64,000 nucleotides of DNA, from assembly GCF_037023145.1 (NCBI RefSeq), contig NZ_CP146094.1, positions 248,001 to 312,000 of the forward strand. Reading direction: 5' to 3'. Positions 25,651-34,104 of the stretch are shown one piece after another. The first letter of the stretch is position 1. Each line of letters opens with the position of its first letter. The notes beneath the pieces were generated by a model. It had not been told where the DNA came from, did not search any database, and saw only the letters and a program-made list of their open reading frames with translations. The position numbers and the translations under genes are program-made. This DNA is from Ralstonia sp. RRA (GTDB lineage Bacteria; Pseudomonadota; Gammaproteobacteria; Burkholderiales; Burkholderiaceae).

Positions 25651-26479
25651 GCGACGCGTCACCGCGCTGCTGCGCCAGCCAGTCGCGCGGGGCGCAGCCC
25701 ATGCGCACGCGGAAGGCGCGCGCCAACGCGTTCGGGCTGCCGTAGCCGACGCGGTCGGCCACCACCGCCACCGGACGCCCCTGCTTGAGCAGGGTGCAAC
25801 TGACGTTCATCCGCCAGTCGGCCAGATAGTCGCCCGGCGTGACGCCCACCGCGTCTTTGAACGCGGCGGCGAAGCGCGCGCGTGACATGCCCGCCTGCGC
25901 CGCCAGCGCCTCGAGCGACCACGCGGTCTGCGGCGCATCGTGCATGGCGGTTATGGCGCGCGCGAGTTTCGGGTCGGCCAGTCCCGCCAGCAGTCCGGTG
26001 GCGCCAAGCCGCCCATCCATCAGATAACGCAGCAACTGGATCAGTAGCAACTCGCACAAGCGGTCGATGGCGGCCTGCCGACCGCACTGGTCGCGCTCGG
26101 CTTCGGCAAACAGCAGCTCTAGCGTCGGCCCGAGGCCGGGCAAGTCCGCCAGCGGAATCAGCAGCATCGACGGCAAGGCCATGGCCAACGGATTGCCCGT
26201 CGAAGCGCCCAGATCGACCTCCGCACACAACAGCTCAGCGGTATCGCCGGGGGCGGCGACAAAACGATGCGACGCCACGCGCGGATAAAACAGCAGGCTC
26301 GGCTCGGTAACCAGCAGATCTTCATGCACGGGCGAACGCGCCGTAATCGGGCCGCGCCGCACCAGATGGATATAGCCATGCGGCGCCGCGTAATGATGCT
26401 GCTCACAGAAGGCGCCGCTGTGAAAAACGCGCGCCGAAAGCGAGTAGTGCCGGAGCAAGCCGGCCAGTCGATCCGCCAT
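25637..26479 (-). CDS. AraC-family transcriptional regulator
   Basis: From the ATG at 26479, with GGAG seven bases upstream, the protein has 280 residues. The N-terminal half is a cupin-like sensing domain of the AraC-N_2 type (FCEQHHYAAPHGYIHLVRRG). The C-terminal half is the double helix-turn-helix (ALAAQAGMSRARFAAAFKDA; VAVVADRVGYGSPNALARAF). It is divergent from the AhpD-like and cytochrome P460 genes and probably controls them. The extreme C-terminus overlaps the OmpA remnant, so the last few codons may not be native. Confidence 0.88.
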   Translation of the reverse strand: MADRLAGLLRHYSLSARVFHSGAFCEQHHYAAPHGYIHLVRRGPITARSPVHEDLLVTEPSLLFYPRVASHRFVAAPGDTAELLCAEVDLGASTGNPLAMALPSMLLIPLADLPGLGPTLELLFAEAERDQCGRQAAIDRLCELLLIQLLRYLMDGRLGATGLLAGLADPKLARAITAMHDAPQTAWSLEALAAQAGMSRARFAAAFKDAVGVTPGDYLADWRMNVSCTLLKQGRPVAVVADRVGYGSPNALARAFRVRMGCAPRDWLAQQRGDASLSGS

Positions 26480-26596
26480 TCCACTCTCCATATAAGACGA
26501 TAGGTTACGTATTTGATACTTTACGTGCCATATCGTACCAAACAAAGGGCGATCATGCCCACTTGCTCTTGCACCTCACCCACTACGGAGATAGAC

Positions 26597-27130
26597 ATGA
26601 CCCAAATCGCCCCCCTGACCATCGACACCGCTGACGCCGCTACCGCTGCCACACTCAAGGCCGTCAAAGCCAAGCTCGGCATGGTGCCGAACCTGCTCGC
26701 CACGCTGGCCCACGCGCCGGCAGCGCTCAACGGCTACCTCGGCCTGTCCGAAACGCTGGGCACCGGCCGCCTGAGTGCCACCCAGCGCGAGATCGTTGCG
26801 CTGGCTGCCGGTCAAGCCAATCGCTGCCAGTACTGCCTGAGCGCACACACCCTGATCGGCAAAGGTGCCGGACTGTCGGCAGAGGCCATCGCCGCGGCCC
26901 GCACCGGCCAGGCGGCCAACGCACTTGACGATGCAATTGCCGGCTTTGCCCGCGCGCTGGTCGAGCAACGCGGCGTGGTGTCGGCCGACGCCATGGCCAA
27001 CTACCGCCGCGCGGGGCTCGACGACGGCCTGATACTGGAAGTGATCGCCAACATCGCGCTGAACACGCTCACCAACTACACCAACCACATCGCCGACACC
27101 ACGGTGGATTTCCCCGTGGTCGCCGTCTGA
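26597..27130 (+). CDS. AhpD/carboxymuconolactone-decarboxylase-like peroxidase
   Basis: The 177-residue protein starts at the ATG at 26597 after an acGGAGat site. The helical CMD fold carries the CxxC-xx-H active site as CQYCLSAH near residue 80, as in AhpD-like alkylhydroperoxidases. Paired redox Cys and the nearby His act in peroxide reduction in this family. It is divergent from the AraC regulator and 28 bases upstream of the cytochrome P460 gene, so the two probably answer the same inducer. Confidence 0.88.
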   Translation: MTQIAPLTIDTADAATAATLKAVKAKLGMVPNLLATLAHAPAALNGYLGLSETLGTGRLSATQREIVALAAGQANRCQYCLSAHTLIGKGAGLSAEAIAAARTGQAANALDDAIAGFARALVEQRGVVSADAMANYRRAGLDDGLILEVIANIALNTLTNYTNHIADTTVDFPVVAV

Positions 27131-27157
27131 TCTCCATAGGCATATAAGGAGAACACA

Positions 27158-27706
27158 ACGAAAATCGCACTCACCGGCGCTCTGCTCGCCAGCGCCCTCG
27201 TCCTGCCACTGGCCGTCACGGCCGGCGACTTTTCGCCCTATGTGGACAGCCAGGGCGGCATCAGCCGCCCCACAGACTTCCGCACAAACTTCGTCCACCT
27301 GGGCTCATATGCGGTGTTGGACGAAAAATCCGCCTCTCGCGGCCTGCACGATGTGTACACCGAAAAGGCCTCGGCCGAGCACTACCGCAAGACCGGCAAG
27401 TTCTTGGACGGCGCCACGCTGGTGAAAGAGATCCGCAAGCTCGAAACCAGCGCCATGACCACTGGCAACCCTGTGGTCTGGGGTTCCGATGCGGCCGTGT
27501 GGTTCGTGATGGTCAAGGACGCCAAAGGCCGTTTCGCCAGCAACCCCTTGTGGGGCGACGGCTGGGGCTGGGCGCTGTTCAAGGCCGACGCCCCCGCCAA
27601 GAATGTCGCCGTCAGCTACGAAGCCGACTGCATGGGCTGCCATGTGCCGGCGGCCAAGACCGACCGCGTATTCATCCAGGGCTATCCGACACTGACCCAG
27701 CACTGA
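27158..27706 (+). CDS. cytochrome P460-type haem protein with apparent ACG start
   Basis: The mature part (FSPYVDSQGGISRPTDFRTN... to a stop at 27706) is a P460/P460-like periplasmic protein with the haem-attachment motif CMGCH (about residue 160). In frame upstream, a signal peptide KIALTGALLASALVLPLAV is preceded by AAGGAG, but the codon at the expected start (27158) is ACG rather than ATG. ACG initiates poorly in bacteria. Either it is used, or expression falls to an internal GTG (27242) that would remove the signal peptide. P460 enzymes oxidise hydroxylamine or bind NO. Confidence 0.8.
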   Translation, partial: TKIALTGALLASALVLPLAVTAGDFSPYVDSQGGISRPTDFRTNFVHLGSYAVLDEKSASRGLHDVYTEKASAEHYRKTGKFLDGATLVKEIRKLETSAMTTGNPVVWGSDAAVWFVMVKDAKGRFASNPLWGDGWGWALFKADAPAKNVAVSYEADCMGCHVPAAKTDRVFIQGYPTLTQH

Positions 27707-27779
27707 CTTGCTGCCGGGTTACGCTTCGCGCAGGATGGCACCTCCGTCCTGCGCGAGCCACCCTTTCCGGAAGCGCGCC

Positions 27780-28380
27780 ATGCCGACACTCGACGCCTTT
27801 CTGACCGACGTCCGCGCCTGCACGCGCTGCGCACCGCATCTGCCACACGGCGTGCAGCCGGTCTTCCAGTTTCACCCGAGTGCGCCCATCCTCATCGCCG
27901 GCCAAGCACCGGGGGCCCGGGTCCATGCCTCAGGCGTGCCCTTCGACGACGCCAGCGGCGCGCGTCTGCGCGCCTGGCTGGGCGTGGACCGCGACACCTT
28001 CTACGACCCTACCCGCATCGCCATTCTGCCCATGGGCTTCTGTTATCCGGGCACCGGCAAAAGCGGTGACCTGCCGCTACGCCCGGAGTGCGCCCCCCGC
28101 CTGGCGCGAAGCCTTCATGCAGCGTTTCGAGCGCCTGTCGCTGGTCATCGTGCTGGGCAGCTACGCCATGGACTACCACCTCGGTACTGGCAAGACGCCG
28201 CTCACCCGGGTGGTCGAAGCCTGGCGCGAGCACTGGCCGCAAGCGTTCCCCCTGCCTCACCCTAGCCCGCGCAACAATCGCTGGCTGGTGCGCAACCCCT
28301 GGTTCCAACAAGACGTGCTGCCCGCGCTGCAAGCACGCGTCCAGGCAGTCCTCACCGCCAACCCCAAGGAAACCCCATGA
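27780..28380 (+). pseudogene. uracil-DNA glycosylase family protein, frameshifted
   Basis: The N-part has the Cys-rich iron-sulfur start (VRACTRCAPHLPHG) and the active-site loop IAGQAPGARVHASGVPFDDASG of the UdgA/UdgX superfamily. The C-part, in the next frame, has LVIVLGSYAMDYHLG and FPLPHPSPRNNRW. The two are joined at RPECAP, where a run of six C (28093-28098) should be five. Restoring one base yields a normal ~200-residue protein that excises uracil from DNA. It is either a real mutation or a sequencing error. The stop overlaps the next start. Confidence 0.85.
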
Positions 28381-28496
28381 CCGACGACACCGCCGCCATT
28401 ACCGAGCTGCTGCACAAGTACTACGACACCCTGGCCTGGGCGAACGGAGACAGGCACCGGCTTTGGAGCGATGAACGACGGCTTCAGGTGCGGTAG
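28377..28496 (+). pseudogene. 5' fragment of an NTF2/SnoaL-like gene
   Basis: A 39-codon frame starts at the ATG overlapping the preceding stop. It reads MTDDTAAITELLHKYYDTL, a typical start of NTF2-like/SnoaL fold proteins, then loses similarity after YYDTL at a recombination breakpoint near 28434. It was probably co-transcribed with the glycosylase gene before truncation. Confidence 0.5.
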
Positions 28497-28563
28497 CTGA
28501 CGCCTGGGACCTCAATCACCGTATGACCGGGTCGAAAGCGGTCCTTTCTCTGACAACATCGCC

Positions 28564-29430
28564 CTAGCCCGCACTCAACCCCCACAACACATCCAGCACA
28601 TGTTGCGTAGGCCGCTCGACGTCCCCACCACGGTGGGCAATACCAAGTTGACGCCACAATAAGGGCTGTAATGGCCGCATGACGATCCTGGTATCGGGCA
28701 ATGGCGTGGAGGCTTCATGCGGCAACAACGTCGCACCATAACCGGCCGCCACTAGGCTTTTGATCGCATCGTTGTAGTTCAGTTGAATACGCGGCGTGGG
28801 CTGCCGTCCATCACTGGCGAACCACTCCGAGGTCAAGCGCGAAAGCCGAGTAGTTTTGTCATTCAGAATTAATGGCTGGGCGGCCAGCCAACCGGGGGTC
28901 ACAACATCCGGGCATTCCCAGCGAGCCGGCAAGAAGGCCATGACCGGGTCCCGCCGCCATGGCTCGATCCGCAATTCCTTCACCGGGGTCTGTGGCAGCG
29001 CGACCAGACCGATCTCCAAAGAGCCCTCGGCAAGCTTCTTCAAAGTTTCCTGCGACGTGAGCACCGCGACCTGCACATCGATAGCGGGATGGCGTTGGCC
29101 CAACGTCTCCAAAGCTTGCGGCATCAACTGTGCGATGGCCCCTGTGGAGGCACCCAGCCGCACACGCCCGGCCAAGCCCTGCACCTGACGCTCCACGTCC
29201 TCAAGCGCCTGCTCCGCATCCGCCAACAGGCGCCGCGCGCGCTCCACCAGCGTTTCTCCAATCGCCGAAGGCTGAATGCGCCCACGTGTGCGCGACAACA
29301 GCTTTCCGCCAACCCGCGACTCCAGGTCGGCAATATGCAAACTGACCGTGGGTGGCGCGAGGTGCAGCACACGGGCCGCCTCGGCAAACGAACCCGGGGT
29401 CATGCCAAGATGAGGCCAGTTCGCTATCAT
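28564..29430 (-). pseudogene. LysR-family regulator, 5' end replaced by the transposon end
   Basis: The frame from 29430 encodes most of a LysR protein: the helix-turn-helix (SFAEAARVLHLAPPTVSLHI) and effector domain (VRLGASTGAIAQLMPQALET and onward). The first 12 residues MIANWPHLGMTP are translated from the transposon inverted repeat at 29396-29435. Normal members begin about 15 residues earlier with a (M)xLxQLRYFVxVAEE segment, so the native start and first helix are lost. It may still be translated, but DNA binding is doubtful. Confidence 0.85.
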
Positions 29431-29435
29431 AAGCC
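29396..29435 (+). repeat. left terminal inverted repeat of the Tn4651-type transposon
   Basis: It begins GGGGTCATGCCAAGATGAGG and continues to CTATCATAAGCC. GGGG faces outwards (left). It differs from the right copy at two positions. It supplies a surrogate start codon to the adjacent LysR fragment. Confidence 0.9.
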
Positions 29436-29482
29436 TTCAAGTAATGAAGGCGGCGCGAATCATACGTTTCAGTAATTAAGGA

Positions 29483-30520
29483 TCACGGCGCTTTCGTCCG
29501 CTGGCCAACGCGTCCTGGTGTTGCCTTCTTCAACTCGCTCACCAGCCGGCGCGTTGTTTCCGCTTCGGTTTCGGCGCGCTCAGCCCGCCGTAGCGCCTCC
29601 TCCAGCAACGACTGGGTCTGCACCAGTTCTTCGGCCGTTTCACGCTGCCGCGTGGCGGCTCCCTCCGCCTGCTGCCGCACTGCGCCCAGTTCCATGCGCA
29701 ACGTGCCGATCGCATTGGCATGTGTCACGGCGCTTTCTTGCATCGCGGTACGCGCGGCCACAACCTGCGCACGTAGCTCATCGGCCAGCTTGTCGCTTTT
29801 CTGACGGGCGGTGCGCTCCTGGTCGATCTCGCGCAACGCACGTTTCTCGTGGCTGGCGGCACGCTCTTCTGCTGCATCCGCGCGGGCCCGCTCACGATCG
29901 AGCTGCGCGCCAAATTCAACCCGAGCCTGTGTGAGCTGCTGTGCCGCCTCGTCCAACTGCCGGCGGGTCTCCTGCAGACGCGCTTCGGTTGCTGCGTGGC
30001 CCTGGCGCTCAGCAGACAGCATTTCTTGAAGCGCGGCAAGCTGCCCGCGCACCGAGTCCAGCTGTGCCTGAATGACCGCGGTCGCTTGTCGCGCGGTTTC
30101 GCTTTCCGCAGTGGCTTGGTCGCGCGCGGCTTCGGCGGCGTGCGCCTGGTGGCGCGCTTCGGCCCGCAGTGCGGCCAGTTCGGTGGCCGCCGCGGACGAG
30201 GCCGCTTGCCAGATGGCCAACACTGCCTCGGCGGCAACCTGCTTCAAGGCCTCGGGGAGATCTGGGTGGTCGATCGTCACCCGTGTTTTGTCGCGCAGGT
30301 CCTGCCAGAACCGGTTCAGCACGTGGGAAGGTGTGCTCATGCTGCCCTTGCGCACCAGACTGTAGAGCTTGTTGGCCGTCGGTGTGACGCCATAGCGGAA
30401 AAACAGCAGCGCGCAGACTTCGCGGTACAGCTCCCGCGTCTCGGTGAAACGGCCGCGCAGCGCCGCGATATCGGCCTGCAGCGCTTGGTCTTCGGCGGTG
30501 GATGCGGGGTCAAGCGTCAT
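29483..30520 (-). CDS. tnpT: TnpT-like/KfrA-type DNA-binding coiled-coil protein
   Basis: From the ATG at 30520 (MTLDPASTAEDQALQADIAA) the protein has 345 residues; an ATG at 30580 is also in frame. The N-terminal domain, with LYREVCALLFFRYGVTPTAN and LYSLVRKGSMSTPSHVL, is a KfrA_N-type helix-turn-helix. A coiled coil of about 200 residues follows. Within Tn4651-type transposons the coiled-coil TnpT helps the tyrosine recombinase TnpS in cointegrate resolution. Position at the transposon end and domain layout support that role. The divergent tnpS expected upstream is not found there. Confidence 0.65.
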   Translation of the reverse strand: MTLDPASTAEDQALQADIAALRGRFTETRELYREVCALLFFRYGVTPTANKLYSLVRKGSMSTPSHVLNRFWQDLRDKTRVTIDHPDLPEALKQVAAEAVLAIWQAASSAAATELAALRAEARHQAHAAEAARDQATAESETARQATAVIQAQLDSVRGQLAALQEMLSAERQGHAATEARLQETRRQLDEAAQQLTQARVEFGAQLDRERARADAAEERAASHEKRALREIDQERTARQKSDKLADELRAQVVAARTAMQESAVTHANAIGTLRMELGAVRQQAEGAATRQRETAEELVQTQSLLEEALRRAERAETEAETTRRLVSELKKATPGRVGQRTKAP

Positions 30521-30584
30521 GACGGGCCTGGATTTCAGTTCGAATGAGTCAATAATATGCCGTAAACCGCGTGATTTCATAATT

Positions 30585-30600
30585 TCAAGTACAAACTTGA
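30585..30600. promoter_or_regulatory. small dyad upstream of tnpT-like gene
   Basis: Perfect 6-bp arms tcaagt and acttga with a 4-base spacer lie just before the first possible tnpT-like start (30580). The site may be an operator or part of a resolution site (inference). Confidence 0.4.
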
Positions 30601-30733
30601 GACATAAGTACGCTTCTGTCTAGACTATACTGCGCACTGGCCCCGCACAATACGCCTCGCCCGAGGTGACCTCGCAGGCGGTTGATTGTCCTACGTTGAA
30701 TCACTATGATTGGTTTCTAATCGACATGATTGG

Positions 30734-31465
30734 ATGACGCCGAACCTCATGAATCTCTCCGATATGCCCTCCACCGGTACCGGCTGGGATCGCCTTGAAG
30801 CCGCCTTCAAGGAGGAGCGTCCCCTGCAGCCGATCCGCAAGATCGTCGTCAAAGGCTCGGTCGACATGGTGTTCCGGCGCGCGGACACGCCAACGCTGGT
30901 CGTTGCCGGCGAAACGGCGGATGCGGTGACCTCGGTCCGGACCGCCTACAAAGGCGACAAACTGGTGATCGAGCGCGAAGGCGTGTCGATCCGCTTCGGC
31001 AGCAGCCACATGACCTTCCACGGCACGGTCGGCTCGGTGGTCTTGGGCGACATCGTGAACGGCAAGCCCACCGGGCCGGCCATTTCCCTGCACCAGCCGC
31101 GCGCGGTGGTCGGCATCGCGCTGCCCGAGTTCCCGGCGATCAAGATCAAGGGCAGCGGCGATGTCACCTTGCTCGATCTGCAGCAAGACGCCTTGGACCT
31201 GGAAATCCCGGGTTCGGGCGATATCACCGCCAGCGGCCACGTCGCCCGCTTGCACGTGCAGGTCGTGGGCTCTGGCGATGTCGATGCCAGTGCGCTGATC
31301 GCCGAGTCGGCCGACCTGTCGGTGGCGGGTTCCGGCGACATTGACGCCTTCGTGCGGACCGAGGTGCGCGCCCGCGTGGCCGGCTCGGGTGACATCGTCG
31401 TGCGGGGCAACCCGCTGCGCTGGGACGACCACGTGGCTGGCTCCGGCACGATCAAGTTTCGTTGA
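30734..31465 (+). CDS. GIN-domain (DUF2807) protein with GSGD repeats
   Basis: The start is taken at the ATG at 30734 (MTPNLMNLS). Other in-frame starts lie at 30710 (TTG) and 30749. The C-terminal half has regularly spaced GSGD turns (IKGSGDVTLL, IPGSGDITAS, VVGSGDVDAS, VAGSGDIDAF, VAGSGDIVVR), the hallmark of the GIN/'auto-transporter adhesin head' beta-helix. No signal peptide is visible, unlike most family members, so it may be cytoplasmic here. It is the first cargo gene of the transposon, divergent from the tnpT-like gene. Function unknown. Confidence 0.75.
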   Translation: MTPNLMNLSDMPSTGTGWDRLEAAFKEERPLQPIRKIVVKGSVDMVFRRADTPTLVVAGETADAVTSVRTAYKGDKLVIEREGVSIRFGSSHMTFHGTVGSVVLGDIVNGKPTGPAISLHQPRAVVGIALPEFPAIKIKGSGDVTLLDLQQDALDLEIPGSGDITASGHVARLHVQVVGSGDVDASALIAESADLSVAGSGDIDAFVRTEVRARVAGSGDIVVRGNPLRWDDHVAGSGTIKFR

Positions 31466-31516
31466 CGGCGGCAGGCCCAGCACTCCGCTGCATTGACCCG
31501 ATTTCAGGAGGACGCC

Positions 31517-31780
31517 ATGTCCAAAGCCGAAACCCGCGTATTGACCGCACATGTCCCAGTGCCGCTGGCCGAGAAGGTGGACCAGTTGGCCGACCGCCTC
31601 GAACGCTCGCGCGGCTGGATCATGAAACAGGCACTGTCGGCCTGGATCGCCCAGGAAGAGGAGCGCGACCGCCTCACCCGCGAGGCGCTGGCCGACGTGG
31701 ACGCCGGCCGCGTCATTGGCCACCAGGCCGTGCAGGCCTGGGCGGACAGCCTGGGTGCCGGTGAGCCGGTGCCGCGCTGA
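31517..31780 (+). CDS. ParD-like ribbon-helix-helix antitoxin
   Basis: The 87-residue protein follows a strong AGGAGG site. The ribbon-helix-helix is visible as VLTAHVPVPLAEKVDQLADR with LERSRGWIMKQALSAWIAQE. The C-terminal tail is the usual toxin-binding part. It overlaps the next gene by one base (TGATG), the standard antitoxin-toxin order. It should autorepress the pair and neutralise the ParE-like toxin. Confidence 0.9.
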   Translation: MSKAETRVLTAHVPVPLAEKVDQLADRLERSRGWIMKQALSAWIAQEEERDRLTREALADVDAGRVIGHQAVQAWADSLGAGEPVPR

Positions 31781-32055
31781 TGGAACTGCAGTGGACCAGC
31801 AAGGCGCAGGAAGACCTCACGCGCCTGTATGAGTTTCTCGCGCCGGTGAACAGGCCGGCCGCCGCGCGCGCGGTGCAGGCTTTGGTCAAGGCGCCAGAAA
31901 TCCTGCTGACCAACCCGCGCGTGGGCGAGCAACTGTTCCAGTTCGAACCGCGCGAAGTGCGGCGCATGCTCGTCGGCCAGTATGAAATGCGCTACGAGAT
32001 CCGGGGCGAGAGCATTTACCTGCTGCGGCTGTGGCACACCCGCGAAGACCGATAA
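31780..32055 (+). CDS. RelE/ParE-superfamily toxin
   Basis: The 91-residue protein starts MELQWTSKAQEDLTRLYEFL. It has the ParE fold pattern: strand, helical pair, then strands ending VRRMLVGQYEMRYEIRGESI and YLLRLWHTREDR. The terminal Trp-His-Arg pattern is typical of ParE/YoeB-like toxins. ParE members target gyrase, RelE members mRNA; the sequence favours ParE (inference). It is co-translated with the antitoxin and likely aids transposon or plasmid retention. Confidence 0.88.
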   Translation: MELQWTSKAQEDLTRLYEFLAPVNRPAAARAVQALVKAPEILLTNPRVGEQLFQFEPREVRRMLVGQYEMRYEIRGESIYLLRLWHTREDR

Positions 32056-32069
32056 CAGGGAGCAAGACC

Positions 32070-32711
32070 ATGCTGGAGTACCGACTGACGCCGAACCATG
32101 CCGGCGTCGCATTGTGGTGGGATTTCGCGGCGCTGGAGCGCCTGCACGGCTTCATCCACTACGTCGTGCAGGAAAGCGTCTACATCGAGGACAAGGAAGG
32201 CTTCGTGCTCGGCTTGGCGTACGACGTGCGCAAAGCCTATTCGGGGCAGCGCAGCGTGGACCAACGCGGCGATACCAAGGACGACCGTTGCCGTATCTAC
32301 GGCGTCGAAGTCCTGTGGCCCGTACTCCTGACGCAAGTCGGGGTGCTGCGCCAGGCCATGGCCTTCATCCCGACCAACAAGCTGGACCAGTCGATCATGT
32401 TCGAGCTGGAGCACGTGGTCGAATCGGCGGTGCGCGCCGCCACGCCGGTGTTGGCCGATGAAGTCATCCACCGCACGCGGTCCGCTGCGAGCGCCACCTA
32501 TGTCCACCTAGACAGCGTGCTCGATAGCCGCTGCCGGTACTTCATTGCACTGCCGCCCAAACAGCGCCTCAAGATGCTGCCCAAGGTGATGGCGACGTTC
32601 GACCCGATGTACGGGATCTTGGCCAAGTCGGATATCACGTTGCGCCCCGATGTCATCCCACCCACCGCCTTCGTCGACAGCGACGAAGACTGGCCGGACT
32701 TCGAGTGGTGA
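32070..32711 (+). CDS. DUF6904-like hypothetical protein, 213 aa
   Basis: The ATG at 32070 follows a GGGAG site. The sequence MLEYRLTPNHAGVALWWDFA with a later LGLAYDVRKAYSGQR and VEVLWPVLLTQVGVLRQAM resembles the DUF6904 family in my memory, including the conserved Y-D-x-R-x-A segment. No membrane part or catalytic motif is evident. It lies 14 bases after the toxin gene and 34 before the integrase, so it is probably in the same transcript. Function unknown. Confidence 0.6.
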   Translation: MLEYRLTPNHAGVALWWDFAALERLHGFIHYVVQESVYIEDKEGFVLGLAYDVRKAYSGQRSVDQRGDTKDDRCRIYGVEVLWPVLLTQVGVLRQAMAFIPTNKLDQSIMFELEHVVESAVRAATPVLADEVIHRTRSAASATYVHLDSVLDSRCRYFIALPPKQRLKMLPKVMATFDPMYGILAKSDITLRPDVIPPTAFVDSDEDWPDFEW

Positions 32712-32745
32712 AACGCCCGCACGCTAGGACGGCGGCCCTGCATCG

Positions 32746-33939
32746 ATGACCCATCCCGTTCCATCGTTCAACGGTCCCGCGGTGGCCATCGAGCAGTTGC
32801 GCATCCCGCCAGCGCTCTCGGGCCTTCACGGCGCCAACCGCGCACGCGAAGCGAGCCGCCAAATCACGGCGGATGACGACCTGGCCGCCGTGGCTGCGTG
32901 GCTCGCCCGCTATGCCGGCGTGCCCGGCACGGTCGCCACCTACCGCAAGGAAGCCGAACGCCTGATACTGTGGGCGATTCTCCAGCACGGCAAGCCGCTG
33001 TCTTCACTCACCCACGAGGACCTGCTGCTCTACGAGCGCTTCCTGGCCGACCCGCAGCCAGCTTGGCGTTGGGTGATGGCCTCACGCAAGAAGCTGGCGA
33101 GAAGCTCGCCCGACTGGCGCCCCTTCGCCGGTCCACTGTCGCCCACGAGCGTGCGGCATGCGATGACGATCCTCAACGCGCTCTTCGCCTGGCTGGTGCA
33201 AGCCGGATACCTCGCCGGGAATCCGCTCTCGCTCGCGCGCCGTCGCAGCGCCAAGACAGCCCCGCGCGTGACGCGCTACCTCACGCATGCGCATTGGGAC
33301 ATCGTCAAAGCCACGATCGAAACCCTGCCCGTCGCGACGGAACGCGACCGGCTGCACGCGGCCCGTTGCCGGTGGTTGTTCTCCGTGCTGTATTTGGCCG
33401 GCCTGCGCTTAGCGGAAATCGCCTCCACGCGCATGGGCGCCGTGTTCTCTCGCCGGGACGCGGCGGGCGTCGAGCGCTGGTGGATCGAGGTGCACGGCAA
33501 AGGCGGCAAGACGCGCCTGGTGCCCGCCACCGATGAACTGATCGCGGAGCTGGCGCGCTATCGGCGCATCTGCGGCCTGCCGCCGTCACCGCAGATCGGC
33601 GAAACACGCCCTTTGCTGCTGCCCGTGATCGGCCCGGAAAAGCCGTTATCGCGCGCGGCGATTCACCTGATCGTCAAGGAGGTGTTCAAGCTCGCGGCCG
33701 ACCGCGTGCGTGCACAGGGTCCCGAGTTTGGCGCGCAGGCTGACGTGCTCGCCAGCGCATCGTCCCACTGGCTGCGCCACACGGCCGGCTCGCACATGTC
33801 CGACCAACAGGTGGACCTGCGCTTCGTGCGTGACAACTTCGGCCATGCGTCGCTCGCCACGACGAGTGTCTACCTCCACGCGGAAGATGACGCACGCCAC
33901 CAGGCAACGCAAGCCAGCCACCGGCTTGGCTGGAACTGA
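32746..33939 (+). CDS. tyrosine recombinase (integrase) carried in the transposon
   Basis: The 397-residue recombinase contains all catalytic residues: Arg in LAGLRLAEIA, Lys in GKGGKTRLVP, HxxR in SSHWLRHTAG, His in NFGHASLATT and Tyr in SVYLHAEDD. The N-terminal core-binding domain (GTVATYRKEAERLILWAI) closely resembles the DUF3701-type integrase at 1-1597. It might substitute for TnpS in cointegrate resolution, or be an independent passenger; its position near tnpC rather than beside tnpT argues for the second. It is the last gene of the cargo row. Confidence 0.88.
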   Translation: MTHPVPSFNGPAVAIEQLRIPPALSGLHGANRAREASRQITADDDLAAVAAWLARYAGVPGTVATYRKEAERLILWAILQHGKPLSSLTHEDLLLYERFLADPQPAWRWVMASRKKLARSSPDWRPFAGPLSPTSVRHAMTILNALFAWLVQAGYLAGNPLSLARRRSAKTAPRVTRYLTHAHWDIVKATIETLPVATERDRLHAARCRWLFSVLYLAGLRLAEIASTRMGAVFSRRDAAGVERWWIEVHGKGGKTRLVPATDELIAELARYRRICGLPPSPQIGETRPLLLPVIGPEKPLSRAAIHLIVKEVFKLAADRVRAQGPEFGAQADVLASASSHWLRHTAGSHMSDQQVDLRFVRDNFGHASLATTSVYLHAEDDARHQATQASHRLGWN

Positions 33940-34104
33940 GCGTACCCAATTCTCGATGGCATGCTCCACGCGCGGCGGCTGCCGGCATCACCCACGAAAA
34001 CGGGCAAATCGCCATGGCAGCCAGCGCATCGAAGGCGCCACCATGAGCTGGCCAACGAAGCGTGGCGACGCCTTCTACGTTGGCTTTCGGGCCGAATGGC
34101 TCGG

